Notes: generated from the letters alone by a model not told the origin. A stretch of 64,000 bases of DNA from Psychrobacter sp. ANT_WB68 (GCF_008369115.1 NZ_VOAZ01000001.1:1178001-1242000), one strand, 5' to 3'. Counted from the stretch's first letter, positions 17,110-26,673 are shown. Numbers and translations are program-made.

Positions 17110-18873
17110 ATGAGCAACGCTCACCCCTCTATAGATCCTATTACCTTGTCTGTCGTACGTGGTGCCCTAGAAACGGCGCAGCGTGAGATGACAACCACCT
17201 TAGAAAAAACCGCCCGTTCGAGTGTCTTTAACTTAGCCCATGACTACAGTAATGCGCTGTTTGATCATTTGCCTGAGATGATTTTGCAAGGGCAAGATAT
17301 TCCCATTCATTTAGGGTCGCTCATGCCAGCCATGAAAGCCGTCGCCGAATATTACGGTGATGACATTCATGAGGGTGATGTGATTTATCATAACGACCCT
17401 GTAATGATGGGTAGCCATATCTTAGATTGCTGTATGTATAAGCCGGTATTTTATAAAGGTGAGCTGGTCTTTTGGACGGTCTGTAAAGGTCATGTCACTG
17501 ATATCGGAGGCCCTGTACCCGCAGGCTATAACCCTGACGCCAAAGAGATATATGCTGAAGGTTTACGCATTCCGCCTATTAAGATTTGGGAGAAAGGCGT
17601 TAGACGTCGTGATGTCATTAACCTCATACACAGTAATATGCGCTCACGCCGTAATCAAGAAGGCGATCTCAATGCTCAGTATGGGGCGTGTGCCGTCGGT
17701 GAGCGCAACATGATTGCGCTGCTAGATAAATACGGTGTTGAAACGGTGCGCGGTGCGATTGAAGAGTTAAAGAACATGGCCGACCACCATATGCGCTCAT
17801 TAATCTCCTCTATCCCAGATGGCGATTATCATGGCGAGGCAGTATTAGAAGACTCGGGTCATGGCTTGGGCGATATGACCATCAGTGCAGATATCGTCAT
17901 TAAAGACAGTGATGTACATATTAAAATCACCAGTCCACCGCAAGTTCCTTATTTCATCAACTCTTATGCCGGTAACTCGATGTCAGGGGTATTGCTTGGG
18001 CTGATGATGTTTGCTCAAGTAGAGCCGCCGTATAACGAAGGCTTATATCGCTGTGTTAGCGTTGATTTGGGTGAGCATGGCACCTTATGTAATGCCAAAG
18101 AACCTGCGCCGCATGTTAACTGTACGACCACGCCAATGGAAACTTTAACCGATGCAGTACGTATGGCATTTGAAGCGGCGGCACCTGAGCGTGTTACCGC
18201 GTCTTGGGGGCATTCATCAGGGATTAATATTGCTGGTATCGATCCAAAGACTGGCGAGCAATACGTCACCATGATTTTGGCGTCTATTATTTCAGGGGCC
18301 GGCGCCACGCAGCAAATGGATGGCTGGCATGCTTGTGGGCCATTGAGCTGCTTTGGGGCGCTAAGCTCGGGGGATATTGAGCTATTGGAATATCAGTATC
18401 CTATCTTAATTCATAAGTATGGTTTGGCAGAAGACAGTGGCGGCGCTGGCGAGTACCGCGGCGGCTGTGGTACGGTTTGGGAAGTTGAGCCATTAGACCA
18501 TACTATGACGGTTATTGCCTTTGGCGAAGGTCGTCAGCATCCCACCATGGGTGCAGGCGGTGCTGAGCAAATCTCACCCGAGCTTAAGGTTGGGCGTCTA
18601 GAGATACTGCATAAAGACGGGCAAACGGACTTATATAGAAAAAATACCGTTACTGAAATCACGCCGGGTGAACGTGCGCGTAATACCAATCCGGGTGGCG
18701 GTGGCTATGGCAGCTCATTTGATCGCGATATTAAAGCGGTCATCAAGGATGTACAAGAAAGGATTATCTCAATCTCTGCGGCAAAGATTGAATATGGTGT
18801 GGTGATTGACCCAGAAACCTTGACGCTCAATGAAGCCGAGACTGAGTACTTGCGCCGTCAGATAACCGCATAA
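17110..18873 (+). CDS. hyuB: Hydantoinase B / oxoprolinase-family subunit
   Basis: Beta-type subunit of an ATP-dependent amidohydrolase or carboxylase of the HyuA/HyuB family, 587 aa, cytosolic. Family features: DPITLSVVRGALETAQREM at the start, HNDPVMMGSHILDCCMYKPVF, GHVTDIGGPVPAGY, NCTTTPMETLTDAVRMAFE, and the C-terminal GEYRGGCGTVWEVEPLDHTM and NPGGGGYG. Members act on hydantoins, 5-oxoproline, caprolactam, acetone or acetophenone; the substrate cannot be told from the sequence. A strong AAGGAG precedes ATG 17110. hyuA follows after 40 bp, so the two are co-transcribed and should form one complex. Confidence 0.9.
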   Translation: MSNAHPSIDPITLSVVRGALETAQREMTTTLEKTARSSVFNLAHDYSNALFDHLPEMILQGQDIPIHLGSLMPAMKAVAEYYGDDIHEGDVIYHNDPVMMGSHILDCCMYKPVFYKGELVFWTVCKGHVTDIGGPVPAGYNPDAKEIYAEGLRIPPIKIWEKGVRRRDVINLIHSNMRSRRNQEGDLNAQYGACAVGERNMIALLDKYGVETVRGAIEELKNMADHHMRSLISSIPDGDYHGEAVLEDSGHGLGDMTISADIVIKDSDVHIKITSPPQVPYFINSYAGNSMSGVLLGLMMFAQVEPPYNEGLYRCVSVDLGEHGTLCNAKEPAPHVNCTTTPMETLTDAVRMAFEAAAPERVTASWGHSSGINIAGIDPKTGEQYVTMILASIISGAGATQQMDGWHACGPLSCFGALSSGDIELLEYQYPILIHKYGLAEDSGGAGEYRGGCGTVWEVEPLDHTMTVIAFGEGRQHPTMGAGGAEQISPELKVGRLEILHKDGQTDLYRKNTVTEITPGERARNTNPGGGGYGSSFDRDIKAVIKDVQERIISISAAKIEYGVVIDPETLTLNEAETEYLRRQITA

Positions 18874-18913
18874 AAAACACATTGAACTTTCATGATTGAG
18901 TTAAGGATGACTT

Positions 18914-20995
18914 ATGAACAACGATTTTCGTATTGGCGTTGATGCTGGCGGGACTTTTACAGATTTTGTCTTGGCAGAAAAAACAGGTGACATTCATCTA
19001 TTTAAAGCACCATCGACCCCAGAGGATGGCACCTTAGCCATTGCCAATGGTCTACAGCAAATTGCCAACAAGTTTAACCGTCCTATTGAGGACATCATTC
19101 AAGCCTGCGACTTGTGTATTAATGGTACAACAGTCGCACTGAATGCCCTGATTCAGATGACAGGCGTGAAAGTGGGCTTGCTATGTACCAAAGGGCATGA
19201 AGACAGTATTGAGATACGCTTAGGGCACAAAGAAGAAGGACACCGCTATGATGCCAGTTACCCGCCAGCGCCGCAGATTGCCACGCGTGACCGCCGCTTT
19301 CCCATCCGTGGGCGTATCTTAGCAGACGGTACCGAACACGAGCCGCTAAATGAGCAAGATATCCTCGATGCGATTAAAGTGTTAAAACAGCAAGACGTGC
19401 AAGCGGTTGCCATCTCTTTTGTGTGGTCTATTCGCAATACCCAGCACGAACAGCGGGCCAAAGCACTCATCGAGCAGCATATGCCGGGGGTGTTTGTCTG
19501 CTGCGGTAGTGAAGTATATCCGCAGATTAAGGAATATACGCGTACCTCAACAACACTGGTTAATGCGTATTTAAGCCCCGTTATGGCGTCTTATGTGCAT
19601 AAGATTGATGATTACTTTAAAGCGCTAGGGGCTGAGCAGCCGGTCCGTTACTTTCAATCAAATGGCGGACTTGCTGTCGGTAACATCATGCGAGAAAGAG
19701 CGGTTAATGCCATCAATTCAGGACCAGCATCAGCACCGCAAGCGGGTTTATATATTGCTAGCGCCTTTGGTATTGATAACATCATCACCGTTGATATGGG
19801 CGGTACGTCTTTTGACATCACTATGGCCAAATCTGGCCGAACCAGCCTAAACCGTGATATTGATTTCTTACGCAATCGTATTGGCGTGCCGATGATACAT
19901 GTCGAAACGTTGGGTGCAGGCGGCGGCTCTATTGGTCATGTGAACAATTTTGGTATGTTGGAGGTCGGTCCACAAAGTGCTGGCGCGACACCGGGGCCTG
20001 CCTCTTATGGTAAAGGTGGTGAGTTGCCAACCGTTACTGATGCCAATTTAGTGTTAGGATACTTAGAGCCTAATGCCGTGTTAGGTGGCTGTGTCACTTT
20101 AGATAAAGACAAAGCTCAGCAAGCGGTACAAAAGTATATCGCCGACCCACTAAAAATTGACTTGGCGCATGCAGCTTTTGGTATCAGCGCCATCGTCAAC
20201 CAAAATATGGCAAACGGCATTCGCCGTATTACCATCGAAAAAGGATATGATCCTCGCGACTTTGCATTAATCTGTGCCGGTGGTGCAGCTGGCATGCATA
20301 TTGTTGATTTGGCAGAAGAAATGGGTATTAGTACTATTTTAATACCAAAGATTGCTTCTTGTCTCTGCGCCTTTGGCCAAATCATCTCTGATATTAAATA
20401 TAACTATTTGGCCACGCAAATGATGCTTATTGCGCCAGATTCAGAGCTACAGTCGCTCAATGCCACCTTGCATGAGCTAGAAAGCCTAGGAGTGCAAAAA
20501 CTGCTAGAAGATGGCTTTGCAGAAGACGATATTATCATCGAGCGTACAATGGAGATGCGCTACGTAGGGCAGGTGCATGAATGTAATGTGCTGATACCCA
20601 ATGGCAAACTTGATGCCGCCAGTATTCAAACGATCTTAGAAGCCTTCCATCATCGTCATAAAGAGCTCTATACTTATGATGAGCGTGACAATAAGGTGGA
20701 GCTGGTTAATATCGAAGTCGCTGTCATCGGTAAAATCAGTAAGCCTAAGCTACCAGAGCTTGCTAAGCAACAAGGTGATATCAGTCAGGCACAAGTCGGC
20801 AGCCGTGAGATGATATTAGATCAAGGCTACGAATGGATTGATACGCCTATTTATAATGGTGAAGAGTTTGGGGCAGGGGCGTTGATTGAAGGGCCTGCGC
20901 TTATTCAAGAACCGACCACCACGATTGTGATTAAAAAAGGCTGGCAAGCAGAGCTGCATGAAACGGGCACTTATAAGCTGATCAAAGCGGCTTAG
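18914..20995 (+). CDS. hyuA: Hydantoinase A / oxoprolinase-family ATP-dependent subunit
   Basis: ATP-using subunit of 693 aa partnering HyuB. The acetate/sugar kinase-type phosphate site is seen at the N-terminus, RIGVDAGGTFTDFVL (7-21), with INGTTVALNALIQ next; the second nucleotide motif is TVDMGGTSFDI, followed by VETLGAGGGSIGHV and GPASYGKGGELPTVTDANLVLGYL, all standard for HyuA. The length fits single-subunit HyuA proteins of about 690 aa. AAGGATGA lies before ATG 18914. It shares the operon with hyuB and ends at its own terminator. The adjacent AraC-type regulator supports an inducible catabolic role. Confidence 0.9.
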   Translation: MNNDFRIGVDAGGTFTDFVLAEKTGDIHLFKAPSTPEDGTLAIANGLQQIANKFNRPIEDIIQACDLCINGTTVALNALIQMTGVKVGLLCTKGHEDSIEIRLGHKEEGHRYDASYPPAPQIATRDRRFPIRGRILADGTEHEPLNEQDILDAIKVLKQQDVQAVAISFVWSIRNTQHEQRAKALIEQHMPGVFVCCGSEVYPQIKEYTRTSTTLVNAYLSPVMASYVHKIDDYFKALGAEQPVRYFQSNGGLAVGNIMRERAVNAINSGPASAPQAGLYIASAFGIDNIITVDMGGTSFDITMAKSGRTSLNRDIDFLRNRIGVPMIHVETLGAGGGSIGHVNNFGMLEVGPQSAGATPGPASYGKGGELPTVTDANLVLGYLEPNAVLGGCVTLDKDKAQQAVQKYIADPLKIDLAHAAFGISAIVNQNMANGIRRITIEKGYDPRDFALICAGGAAGMHIVDLAEEMGISTILIPKIASCLCAFGQIISDIKYNYLATQMMLIAPDSELQSLNATLHELESLGVQKLLEDGFAEDDIIIERTMEMRYVGQVHECNVLIPNGKLDAASIQTILEAFHHRHKELYTYDERDNKVELVNIEVAVIGKISKPKLPELAKQQGDISQAQVGSREMILDQGYEWIDTPIYNGEEFGAGALIEGPALIQEPTTTIVIKKGWQAELHETGTYKLIKAA

Positions 20996-21031
20996 CTTGC
21001 AGTTTTTATCGTTCTAGCTTTATAACCTTTC

Positions 21032-21073
21032 CATCAGGCATTGAACCCTCGTTTAATGCCTGATGTTTGTTTT
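21032..21073 (+). terminator. Intrinsic terminator after hyuA
   Basis: CATCAGGCATT (21032-21042) pairs with AATGCCTGATG (21055-21065), 12-nt loop, followed by TTTGTTTT. Confidence 0.88.
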
Positions 21074-21195
21074 AGGTATCGTATTAGACATCATAGTAGT
21101 TATACGTTTATGATATAAAAATAAACGCTTAGCGTCCGATAAGGCGCTTATAAGCAGCTATTACCGCTCATTTTTTATTCATAGAGTATTCAAGG

Positions 21196-22293
21196 ATGAA
21201 TGCAGGTCACGATACAGATAAGACAAATGGCACAGCAAAAAGCGATAGTCTCATGGACATTGTAGGGGAGAGTTCTATTTCAAATTCGGCAGTACCATTC
21301 CCACTATTAACACCACTTCCGCCAATATCTTCAACGCCTCCTATAAGCACGGCACAAACATTAGATGCGTTTGATTGGAAGCGCACCATCAACGACACCT
21401 ATTTTGATCTCAATGTGAGCTTTCGCCAGCCAAGTCAATTTTCTGGTTACTTGCAACATGCTAAGCTTTTGGATATCGGGGTATCGCATTATCATGCCAA
21501 TACCGTACATTATAAACGCACTTTAGTAAGCAGCAACCATTATAGTGACGGCATTAATGCCAATAATAGCGATGACAGTATTTTAATCACCTTTCCTGTG
21601 ACCGGCAGCGTTCGTTTTGCGCAAGAAAACCGCCAATTAATCTCAAGCCCGGGTCAGTTTTTTATTGAGCTATCAAACTTACCTTACGAGTTTTATCATC
21701 TGCAAGAAGTATCGTTATATGTGATTAAGGTGCCTTTAGTGTTATTAACCCCGCAGATGGGCACCATAGAGCGGCAGTTTGCCCGTAGTCTGTCCATTGA
21801 TGAAGGCGCAGGTAGGCTGCTAGTTTTTCAAATCAGACAGATATTAGAGCTGATTCAGCAGCATCGATTGGCGGCTTTAGAGGTTAAAATCCTAGAGCAG
21901 CAGCTGCTTAATCTTATTGTATTAACATTGAGTGCTCCGAAAGAAGTGATGATGAGTAATAGCTCATCTATACAGTCGGTCCATCTAAAGCGCATCGAGC
22001 ATTACGTCTATTTGCACCTAGAAAACCCTGCCTTGACTCCAGCGCTGGTCGCTGCTGCTTGTCATATATCCGTCAGATACTTGCATAAGCTGTTTGCCAA
22101 CTTGCCCTATAGTTTTTCAGAATGGGTAAAAGAATTGCGCTTAAAGCAGGCCAATCATATTTTAAAAACCAAAAGCTACGTGACTATCGATGAAGTGGCG
22201 CATAGAGTCGGTTATGGCGATCAAGGTTACTTTTCACGTATTTATAAGCAGCATTTCGGCTATACGCCGCGAGATACCCCAAGCACAGGGTAG
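21196..22293 (+). CDS. AraC-family transcriptional regulator
   Basis: DNA-binding activator of 365 aa. The C-terminal AraC domain has both helix-turn-helix units: LTPALVAAACHISVRYLHKLF and the second with VTIDEVAHRVGYGDQGYFSRIYKQHFGYTPRD. The N-terminal two thirds match the AraC-binding-like domain typical of regulators such as those near aromatic and amino-acid catabolic genes (FRQPSQFSGYLQHAKLLDIGVS, then FPVTGSVRFAQENRQ). The first 50 residues are Pro/Ser-rich and probably flexible. AAGGATG precedes ATG 21196. It sits 200 bp after hyuA and probably acts on the direct repeats at 16897-16932; that link is inference. Confidence 0.9.
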   Translation: MNAGHDTDKTNGTAKSDSLMDIVGESSISNSAVPFPLLTPLPPISSTPPISTAQTLDAFDWKRTINDTYFDLNVSFRQPSQFSGYLQHAKLLDIGVSHYHANTVHYKRTLVSSNHYSDGINANNSDDSILITFPVTGSVRFAQENRQLISSPGQFFIELSNLPYEFYHLQEVSLYVIKVPLVLLTPQMGTIERQFARSLSIDEGAGRLLVFQIRQILELIQQHRLAALEVKILEQQLLNLIVLTLSAPKEVMMSNSSSIQSVHLKRIEHYVYLHLENPALTPALVAAACHISVRYLHKLFANLPYSFSEWVKELRLKQANHILKTKSYVTIDEVAHRVGYGDQGYFSRIYKQHFGYTPRDTPSTG

Positions 22294-22395
22294 TCATTGT
22301 TATGTACTCTGTCATGCAGTCGCTGTATGATTTGCTTATTAAGAATAATAACCACAGCGCAGGCATTTATTGGGATTAGGATTGGGTGAACTGAG

Positions 22396-23388
22396 ATGAT
22401 CAATGCTATCAATGATGACATGGCAAAAGTAGAAATTTATGAAAGCGCTGATGGAAAGGCGCAGGTAGACGTACGCTTTGAGCAAGAGACTGTTTGGCTG
22501 TCACAAGCACAAATGACCGAGCTGTTTGGTCGTGACCAGTCAGTTATTTCGCGTCATATTGCCAATGCCATCAATGATGAAGAAATCGCTGAAAAAAGCA
22601 ATATGCAAAAAATGCATATTGCAAATTCTGATCGCCCTGTGACTTTTTATGACTTAGATGTGGTTATCTCAGTGGGGTATCGCATCAAATCTCCCCAAGG
22701 TGTGCAGTTTAGACGCTGGGCTACTCAGCGCTTACGAGAATACTTAGTTCAAGGCTATACGCTCAATCAAGAGCGCTTTGATAAAAACTCAAGCGAGCTA
22801 CAACAAGCGTTAAATTTAATTAGAAAAACCGCGCAAAGTCCCGAGCTTAAAACTGATGAAGGACGCGGCTTGGTTGAGATTATCAGCCGTTACACACAAA
22901 CATTCTTATGGTTACAGCGCTATGATGAAGGTTTACTTGATAACCCTGCAGGGCAAGAGGGCGGTATCTTACCGAGTCCGACTGAAGCTATGGCAGCACT
23001 AACGGATTTAAAAGCGCAGCTTATAGATAGAGGTGAGGCGACTGAGCTATTTGCTAAGCCTCGCGGTGATGGTTTGGACAGCGTGCTAGGTACTTTAGAG
23101 CAGACGGTGTTTGGTGAGCCTGCATACCCAACCATTGAGAGTAAAGCGGCGCATCTGCTGTACTTTATGGTCAAAAACCATCCCTTTACCGATGGCAATA
23201 AACGCAGCGGCGCTTTTTTGTTTGTGGATTTTCTGCATCGTAATAATCGACTGCTCAATGATAAAGGTGACATGGTTATTAATAACACGGGGCTTGCCGC
23301 ATTAACCTTATTGGTCGCTGAATCTGACCCCAACCAAAAAGAAACCTTGATTAAGTTGATTATGAATATGCTGTCTTTAGAGAGTTAA
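22396..23388 (+). CDS. RhuM-domain/Fic-domain fusion protein
   Basis: A 330-aa protein joining two domains. Residues about 10-120 match the RhuM family (EQETVWLSQAQMTELFGRDQSVISRHI, then VTFYDLDVVISVGYRIKSPQGVQFRRWATQRL). Residues about 200-320 hold a Fic/Doc fold with the core motif HPFTDGNKR at 262-270. The motif has Lys where AMP-transferring Fic proteins usually have Gly (GNGR), which is closer to Doc-type motifs, so the transferred group (AMP, phosphate or another) is uncertain. Fic enzymes modify protein hydroxyls. No small antitoxin gene is visible next to it; control may be internal through the RhuM part. It stands alone between the AraC-type gene and mtfA. Confidence 0.88.
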   Translation: MINAINDDMAKVEIYESADGKAQVDVRFEQETVWLSQAQMTELFGRDQSVISRHIANAINDEEIAEKSNMQKMHIANSDRPVTFYDLDVVISVGYRIKSPQGVQFRRWATQRLREYLVQGYTLNQERFDKNSSELQQALNLIRKTAQSPELKTDEGRGLVEIISRYTQTFLWLQRYDEGLLDNPAGQEGGILPSPTEAMAALTDLKAQLIDRGEATELFAKPRGDGLDSVLGTLEQTVFGEPAYPTIESKAAHLLYFMVKNHPFTDGNKRSGAFLFVDFLHRNNRLLNDKGDMVINNTGLAALTLLVAESDPNQKETLIKLIMNMLSLES

Positions 23389-23478
23389 TAAGTAGGTTTA
23401 TCATCCGTGCCACGTAATACTCATAACGCTAATAATAAAAAGCACAGTCTAACGACAAAAAATTAAAGGAAATTCAAT

Positions 23479-24222
23479 ATGTTTAGCATGATAAAAGACT
23501 GGCGCGATCAGCGTATCTTGGATAACAGCGAATTTACCCATGCTGATTGGATGCAAGCCGCTAAGCGTATTGTGATACTTGATAGGCTAAACGAGAATGA
23601 GCTAACACGCCTGTTTGAGCTGGCGACGTTGTTTTTGGCTAACAAGTCAATTACTGGGGCGCAGGGTTTCGAGATTACCAATGCGGTTAGGCAGTCTATT
23701 GCCTTGCAAGCTTGCCTGCCTATCTTAAATCTAAGCCTTGAATGGTATGCTGGCTGGTCAGCCATTATTATTTATCCAGGTTCCTATAAGAGCGAAACCA
23801 CCACCGTAGATGAGTTGGGTATCGTCCACGAAGGTAGCCAACACCGCAGCGGCGAAGCGTGGTTACGCGGTCCTGTCATTCTGTCGTGGAAAGATGCCAA
23901 ACACTCAGGCGAGCGCGACGGTCATAACGTGGTCATTCATGAGTTTGTGCATAAGCTCGATATGTTAAATGGTCGCGCCAATGGTTTTCCGCCGCTGCAA
24001 ACCGATATGGATCCTGCGCGCTGGACTGAGATTATGACGCGAGACTTTGAGGATTTTCAAACCCATCATAAATCAGGTCTTGATCGTTACGGTGCAACCA
24101 ATCCAGCGGAGTTTTTTGCGGTACTCAGTGAAGTGTTTTTTGAGACGCCGCAAAAGCTGGTCGACGCTTACCCTGACATTTACGAGATTATGGTGAAGTT
24201 TTTTCGCCAAACGCCGCTTTAA
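23479..24222 (+). CDS. mtfA: MtfA-type zinc peptidase (Mlc titration factor A family)
   Basis: Cytosolic metallopeptidase of family M90, 247 aa. The zinc site HEFVHKLD follows VVI, with NGRANGFPPL after it and the downstream glutamate in AEFFAVLSEVFFE, all as in MtfA. N-terminal LDRLNENELTRLFELATLFLANK and WYAGWSAIIIYPGSY and GEAWLRGPVILSW are also family segments. In E. coli MtfA binds the repressor Mlc and thereby controls ptsG. No mlc or PTS gene is seen here, so the partner in this organism is probably different. AAAGGA lies before ATG 23479. Confidence 0.92.
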   Translation: MFSMIKDWRDQRILDNSEFTHADWMQAAKRIVILDRLNENELTRLFELATLFLANKSITGAQGFEITNAVRQSIALQACLPILNLSLEWYAGWSAIIIYPGSYKSETTTVDELGIVHEGSQHRSGEAWLRGPVILSWKDAKHSGERDGHNVVIHEFVHKLDMLNGRANGFPPLQTDMDPARWTEIMTRDFEDFQTHHKSGLDRYGATNPAEFFAVLSEVFFETPQKLVDAYPDIYEIMVKFFRQTPL

Positions 24223-24283
24223 TAAAAATCATCAGTATTAAGTATCTATAGCAAATAAAAATATATATAGGTGAAAAAAGCAA

Positions 24284-24320
24284 TAAAAAGGGCAGTGTAT
24301 GGATTCAATAACACCGCCCT
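24284..24320 (-). terminator. Intrinsic terminator of the minus-strand lipoprotein gene
   Basis: AGGGCAGTGT (24289-24298) pairs with ACACCGCCCT (24311-24320) with one mismatch, loop 12 nt. On the minus strand the stem is followed by a T-run (24284-24288). Confidence 0.8.
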
Positions 24321-24369
24321 GTGCTAGTTTTTATGGCTATAAACTCATGTTTTTATGGATAAAAAGGCT

Positions 24370-25044
24370 TTAAACCGTCCATTGGTCATTGATGATAGCC
24401 ACTAAATAACGTTTGCCTTGATAGTCATCAAATACTAAGCGCATGCCACGCCAATCCATACCGTCATACTCGTCCGTACCCTTATAATAAAAATCAACCA
24501 CGTCTGATTTTGGGTAAACATCCTTCACGTTATTAATCATATTACCTCTAGACTCAAAATCATTAGTTTTTATGCGAGCATCGTTAAACTTTTTAGCATC
24601 AACCCAAGTCGCCAAATACGTCGGTAGCGGCGTGACCAATAACTCCCCAGTACCATCCAAATCACCCCAAGTAAAGCGGATTTTGGACTGTTGTAGGTAT
24701 TGGGCGAATTGTTCACGGCTAAAGACCTTATCGGTCTCAGGTCGCACATACGCATACATCGAAAAACGAACGCCGCGAGTTGGGTGGATATCATTGGTGA
24801 TGCGAGCAAAGTCATTAGTCGCCAACGCACGCTGAATACGCAACGCTTGCTGTCTGAGCGTTTGCTGGCTGGTGTCAGAGATGACGGGCGCTGAGGTATT
24901 ACCATTTTGCTGATTGGGTATTCTGACATTAGAATCAGCAGAAGATGAGCAGCCAGTCGCAACAAGTAGGGAGGCAAAGCACGCAGCTGTTATTAATTTA
25001 TAAAACCCTGACTGAGAAATATCAAAACGAGATGACGGCATCAT
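24370..25044 (-). CDS. Lipoprotein of unknown function
   Basis: A 224-aa envelope protein from ATG 25044. This start is chosen because AAGGA lies about seven bases upstream and a lipoprotein signal follows at once (FYKLITAACFASLLVATGC, Cys about residue 31); a longer frame to 25143 has no such support and contains the 7-bp tandem repeat at 25087-25107. The mature part starts with a Ser/Asn/Gln-rich linker and then RQQALRIQRALATNDFARI, HPTRGVRFSMYAYVRPETDKVF, and a C-terminal DGMDWRGMRLVFDDYQGKRYLVAIINDQWTV that looks like a compact beta domain. I do not recognise the family. Confidence 0.8.
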   Translation of the reverse strand: MMPSSRFDISQSGFYKLITAACFASLLVATGCSSSADSNVRIPNQQNGNTSAPVISDTSQQTLRQQALRIQRALATNDFARITNDIHPTRGVRFSMYAYVRPETDKVFSREQFAQYLQQSKIRFTWGDLDGTGELLVTPLPTYLATWVDAKKFNDARIKTNDFESRGNMINNVKDVYPKSDVVDFYYKGTDEYDGMDWRGMRLVFDDYQGKRYLVAIINDQWTV

Positions 25045-25086
25045 AAGAATATCCTTATCGTAGCTTATTGAAATTAGAGCGGCATT

Positions 25087-25107
25087 AGACCTGAGACCTG
25101 AGACCTG
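25087..25107. repeat. Three tandem copies of a 7-mer
   Basis: AGACCTG is repeated three times without interruption just upstream of the lipoprotein gene. A slippage-prone microsatellite is the simplest reading; being outside the preferred coding start, a change in copy number could alter the distance between promoter and start. Confidence 0.7.
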
Positions 25108-25294
25108 AATAAATACTGAGTTAAATGGGCGTTTGCTCATCAATAGTACTCATAACTCATCAAAGTTCATAATGGTGCTGTGTAAATGCTGATTCTGGTT
25201 ACAAACCTCATTAACACAATTATGTCGTAAAACGATATTTTATATATGTTTTAATGAATATAGCACATATAACGTCATATTCATGGAGGACACC

Positions 25295-25768
25295 ATGCAA
25301 AAAACAATGTTTTCTATCATGATGTTACTCATAGGATTTCCTGCCATGTCTGCTACCGCCAATCTAACAGAGGCACTACAGACGGCTTTTGCCATGAAAG
25401 TCACGACCATCGCTAATATGTATCAGCAGGATGTAAATAATCAAGGTCAAGATTATCCGGTCGTATTGCAGCAGTATGGCAGTCAGGAGCTGCAGGCTGC
25501 TATGCAGCTTGAGCAAGATTACTTTGATAGAAAACAAGCGTCATGTCATATTGGTTATGACGTGTTATGGAGTTCTCAAGATCCTGACTATGGACAAGAT
25601 AAGGAGTTTTCAGTGACCACCAGAGGGCTGGTCCAAGTCAGCTTAGCACAAGGCAATAATGTGTATTATGAGTTGTCGTGTGATGATTCTGCCTGCAAAG
25701 TGGTAGACGTCATCTTAGATGAAGATGGCACATCGTTACGAGAGCATTTGCTTAAGCATTGTCGTTAA
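25295..25768 (+). CDS. Small exported protein of unknown function
   Basis: A 157-aa secreted protein. ATG 25295 is preferred because a perfect GGAGG lies six bases upstream; an ATG at 25283 overlaps that ribosome site. A signal peptide is evident (MQKTMFSIMMLLIGFPAMSATA). The mature protein has three cysteine-containing segments, QASCHIGYD, YELSCDDSACKVVD and a C-terminal LLKHCR, so disulfides are likely. The pattern of a 'DYPVVLQQYGSQELQAAMQLEQDYF' helix followed by a beta sheet recalls small DUF-type periplasmic proteins, but I cannot name the family. Monocistronic; it converges on the next gene. Confidence 0.8.
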   Translation: MQKTMFSIMMLLIGFPAMSATANLTEALQTAFAMKVTTIANMYQQDVNNQGQDYPVVLQQYGSQELQAAMQLEQDYFDRKQASCHIGYDVLWSSQDPDYGQDKEFSVTTRGLVQVSLAQGNNVYYELSCDDSACKVVDVILDEDGTSLREHLLKHCR

Positions 25769-25986
25769 TTGGAATCTGATACCAATATTTTTGAATGAAC
25801 TCTAATAGAAATGAAGACGAAGATTTGCAAATGGCACTCGATAAAATATATTGCACTCAGCTCTTAAGACCGTTGGTTTGTTTTCGCATAATGTATATTA
25901 TGTTAAATAGACTGTTTAAAGTCATTGATAATAAAGGTTTAGACTGTTAAGTTTCTACTGCGATTATTGACACTTAGCCGGGCTGC

Positions 25987-26673
25987 TTATTCGGCTAACT
26001 TATATGCTTCTGAAATATCTTCTTCTCGATATAATATATTTTTAGCCTCTACTCCAAATTCCTCTTGGTTAATATCTTGCTGAATTGTCGTGTCAGGACG
26101 ATGGTTTGTTTGTATTGCTAGTAAGTGTCCTCTGTTTTCTTCTGAGTCACGGAATAATGTATTCTGCGCCTCTTGTTTAAAATCACTCTCACTAAGTGAC
26201 ATTTTAACTGCCATAGTATCTACTTGCCTATAAGCATTTTGCGTTTCATTTGGAGTCTCAATAGACTTAGGAATGAAGTTAGGCTTGGTTGCTGCTACTG
26301 CTATTTTTATTTGATTGGCAGAAACTGTATTTTCAGAAATTGCTGTACTATTAGTCTCTAGTGATATCTGAGATTTTTTTGAGAGTAAATGATTAGAGGC
26401 AAACACGGCAAGCAAGAAAGCAGCACAAAAGATACTAATGACGCTGAGAAATTTGGCGTTATGAAGCGACCTACCCTTGGTTGGTTTAGCAGTGTTAGTA
26501 GAGAATGAAGGTGTTGGTTCTTTTGCACGTTTTTGCGTGGTTTGCTGCATATAGCGCTCATAAGGCCTGCGCATACGGTTTCGACCCTCGACATTCAAGA
26601 TAACATCATTACTGCTATCGCTAGGCAGCTCTGTAGCAGTAGCAGGATTCATGTCGTTGGTTGAGATGCTCAT
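25987..26673 (-). CDS. Single-TM protein with two C-terminal TLFR-type motifs, unknown function
   Basis: 228 aa from ATG 26673 (a TTG six codons upstream is in frame but unlikely). A polar basic N-terminal part with RMRRPYERYMQQ (34-44) is followed by one membrane helix (about 75-94) and a soluble tail, presumably periplasmic. The tail holds SDFKQEAQNTLFRD (163-176) and a weaker repeat EEFGVEAKNILYRE (204-217). The neighbour at 26830-27783 has the same layout and ends with the same motif, so the two are distant paralogues or partners. I recognise no known family. The basic N-terminal side suggests N-in topology. Confidence 0.75.
   Translation of the reverse strand: MSISTNDMNPATATELPSDSSNDVILNVEGRNRMRRPYERYMQQTTQKRAKEPTPSFSTNTAKPTKGRSLHNAKFLSVISIFCAAFLLAVFASNHLLSKKSQISLETNSTAISENTVSANQIKIAVAATKPNFIPKSIETPNETQNAYRQVDTMAVKMSLSESDFKQEAQNTLFRDSEENRGHLLAIQTNHRPDTTIQQDINQEEFGVEAKNILYREEDISEAYKLAE

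Noticed and set aside
25087..25107. Possible start of a CRISPR-like repeat series
   Set aside because: Three contiguous 7-mers without spacers are a microsatellite, and no cas gene is near.
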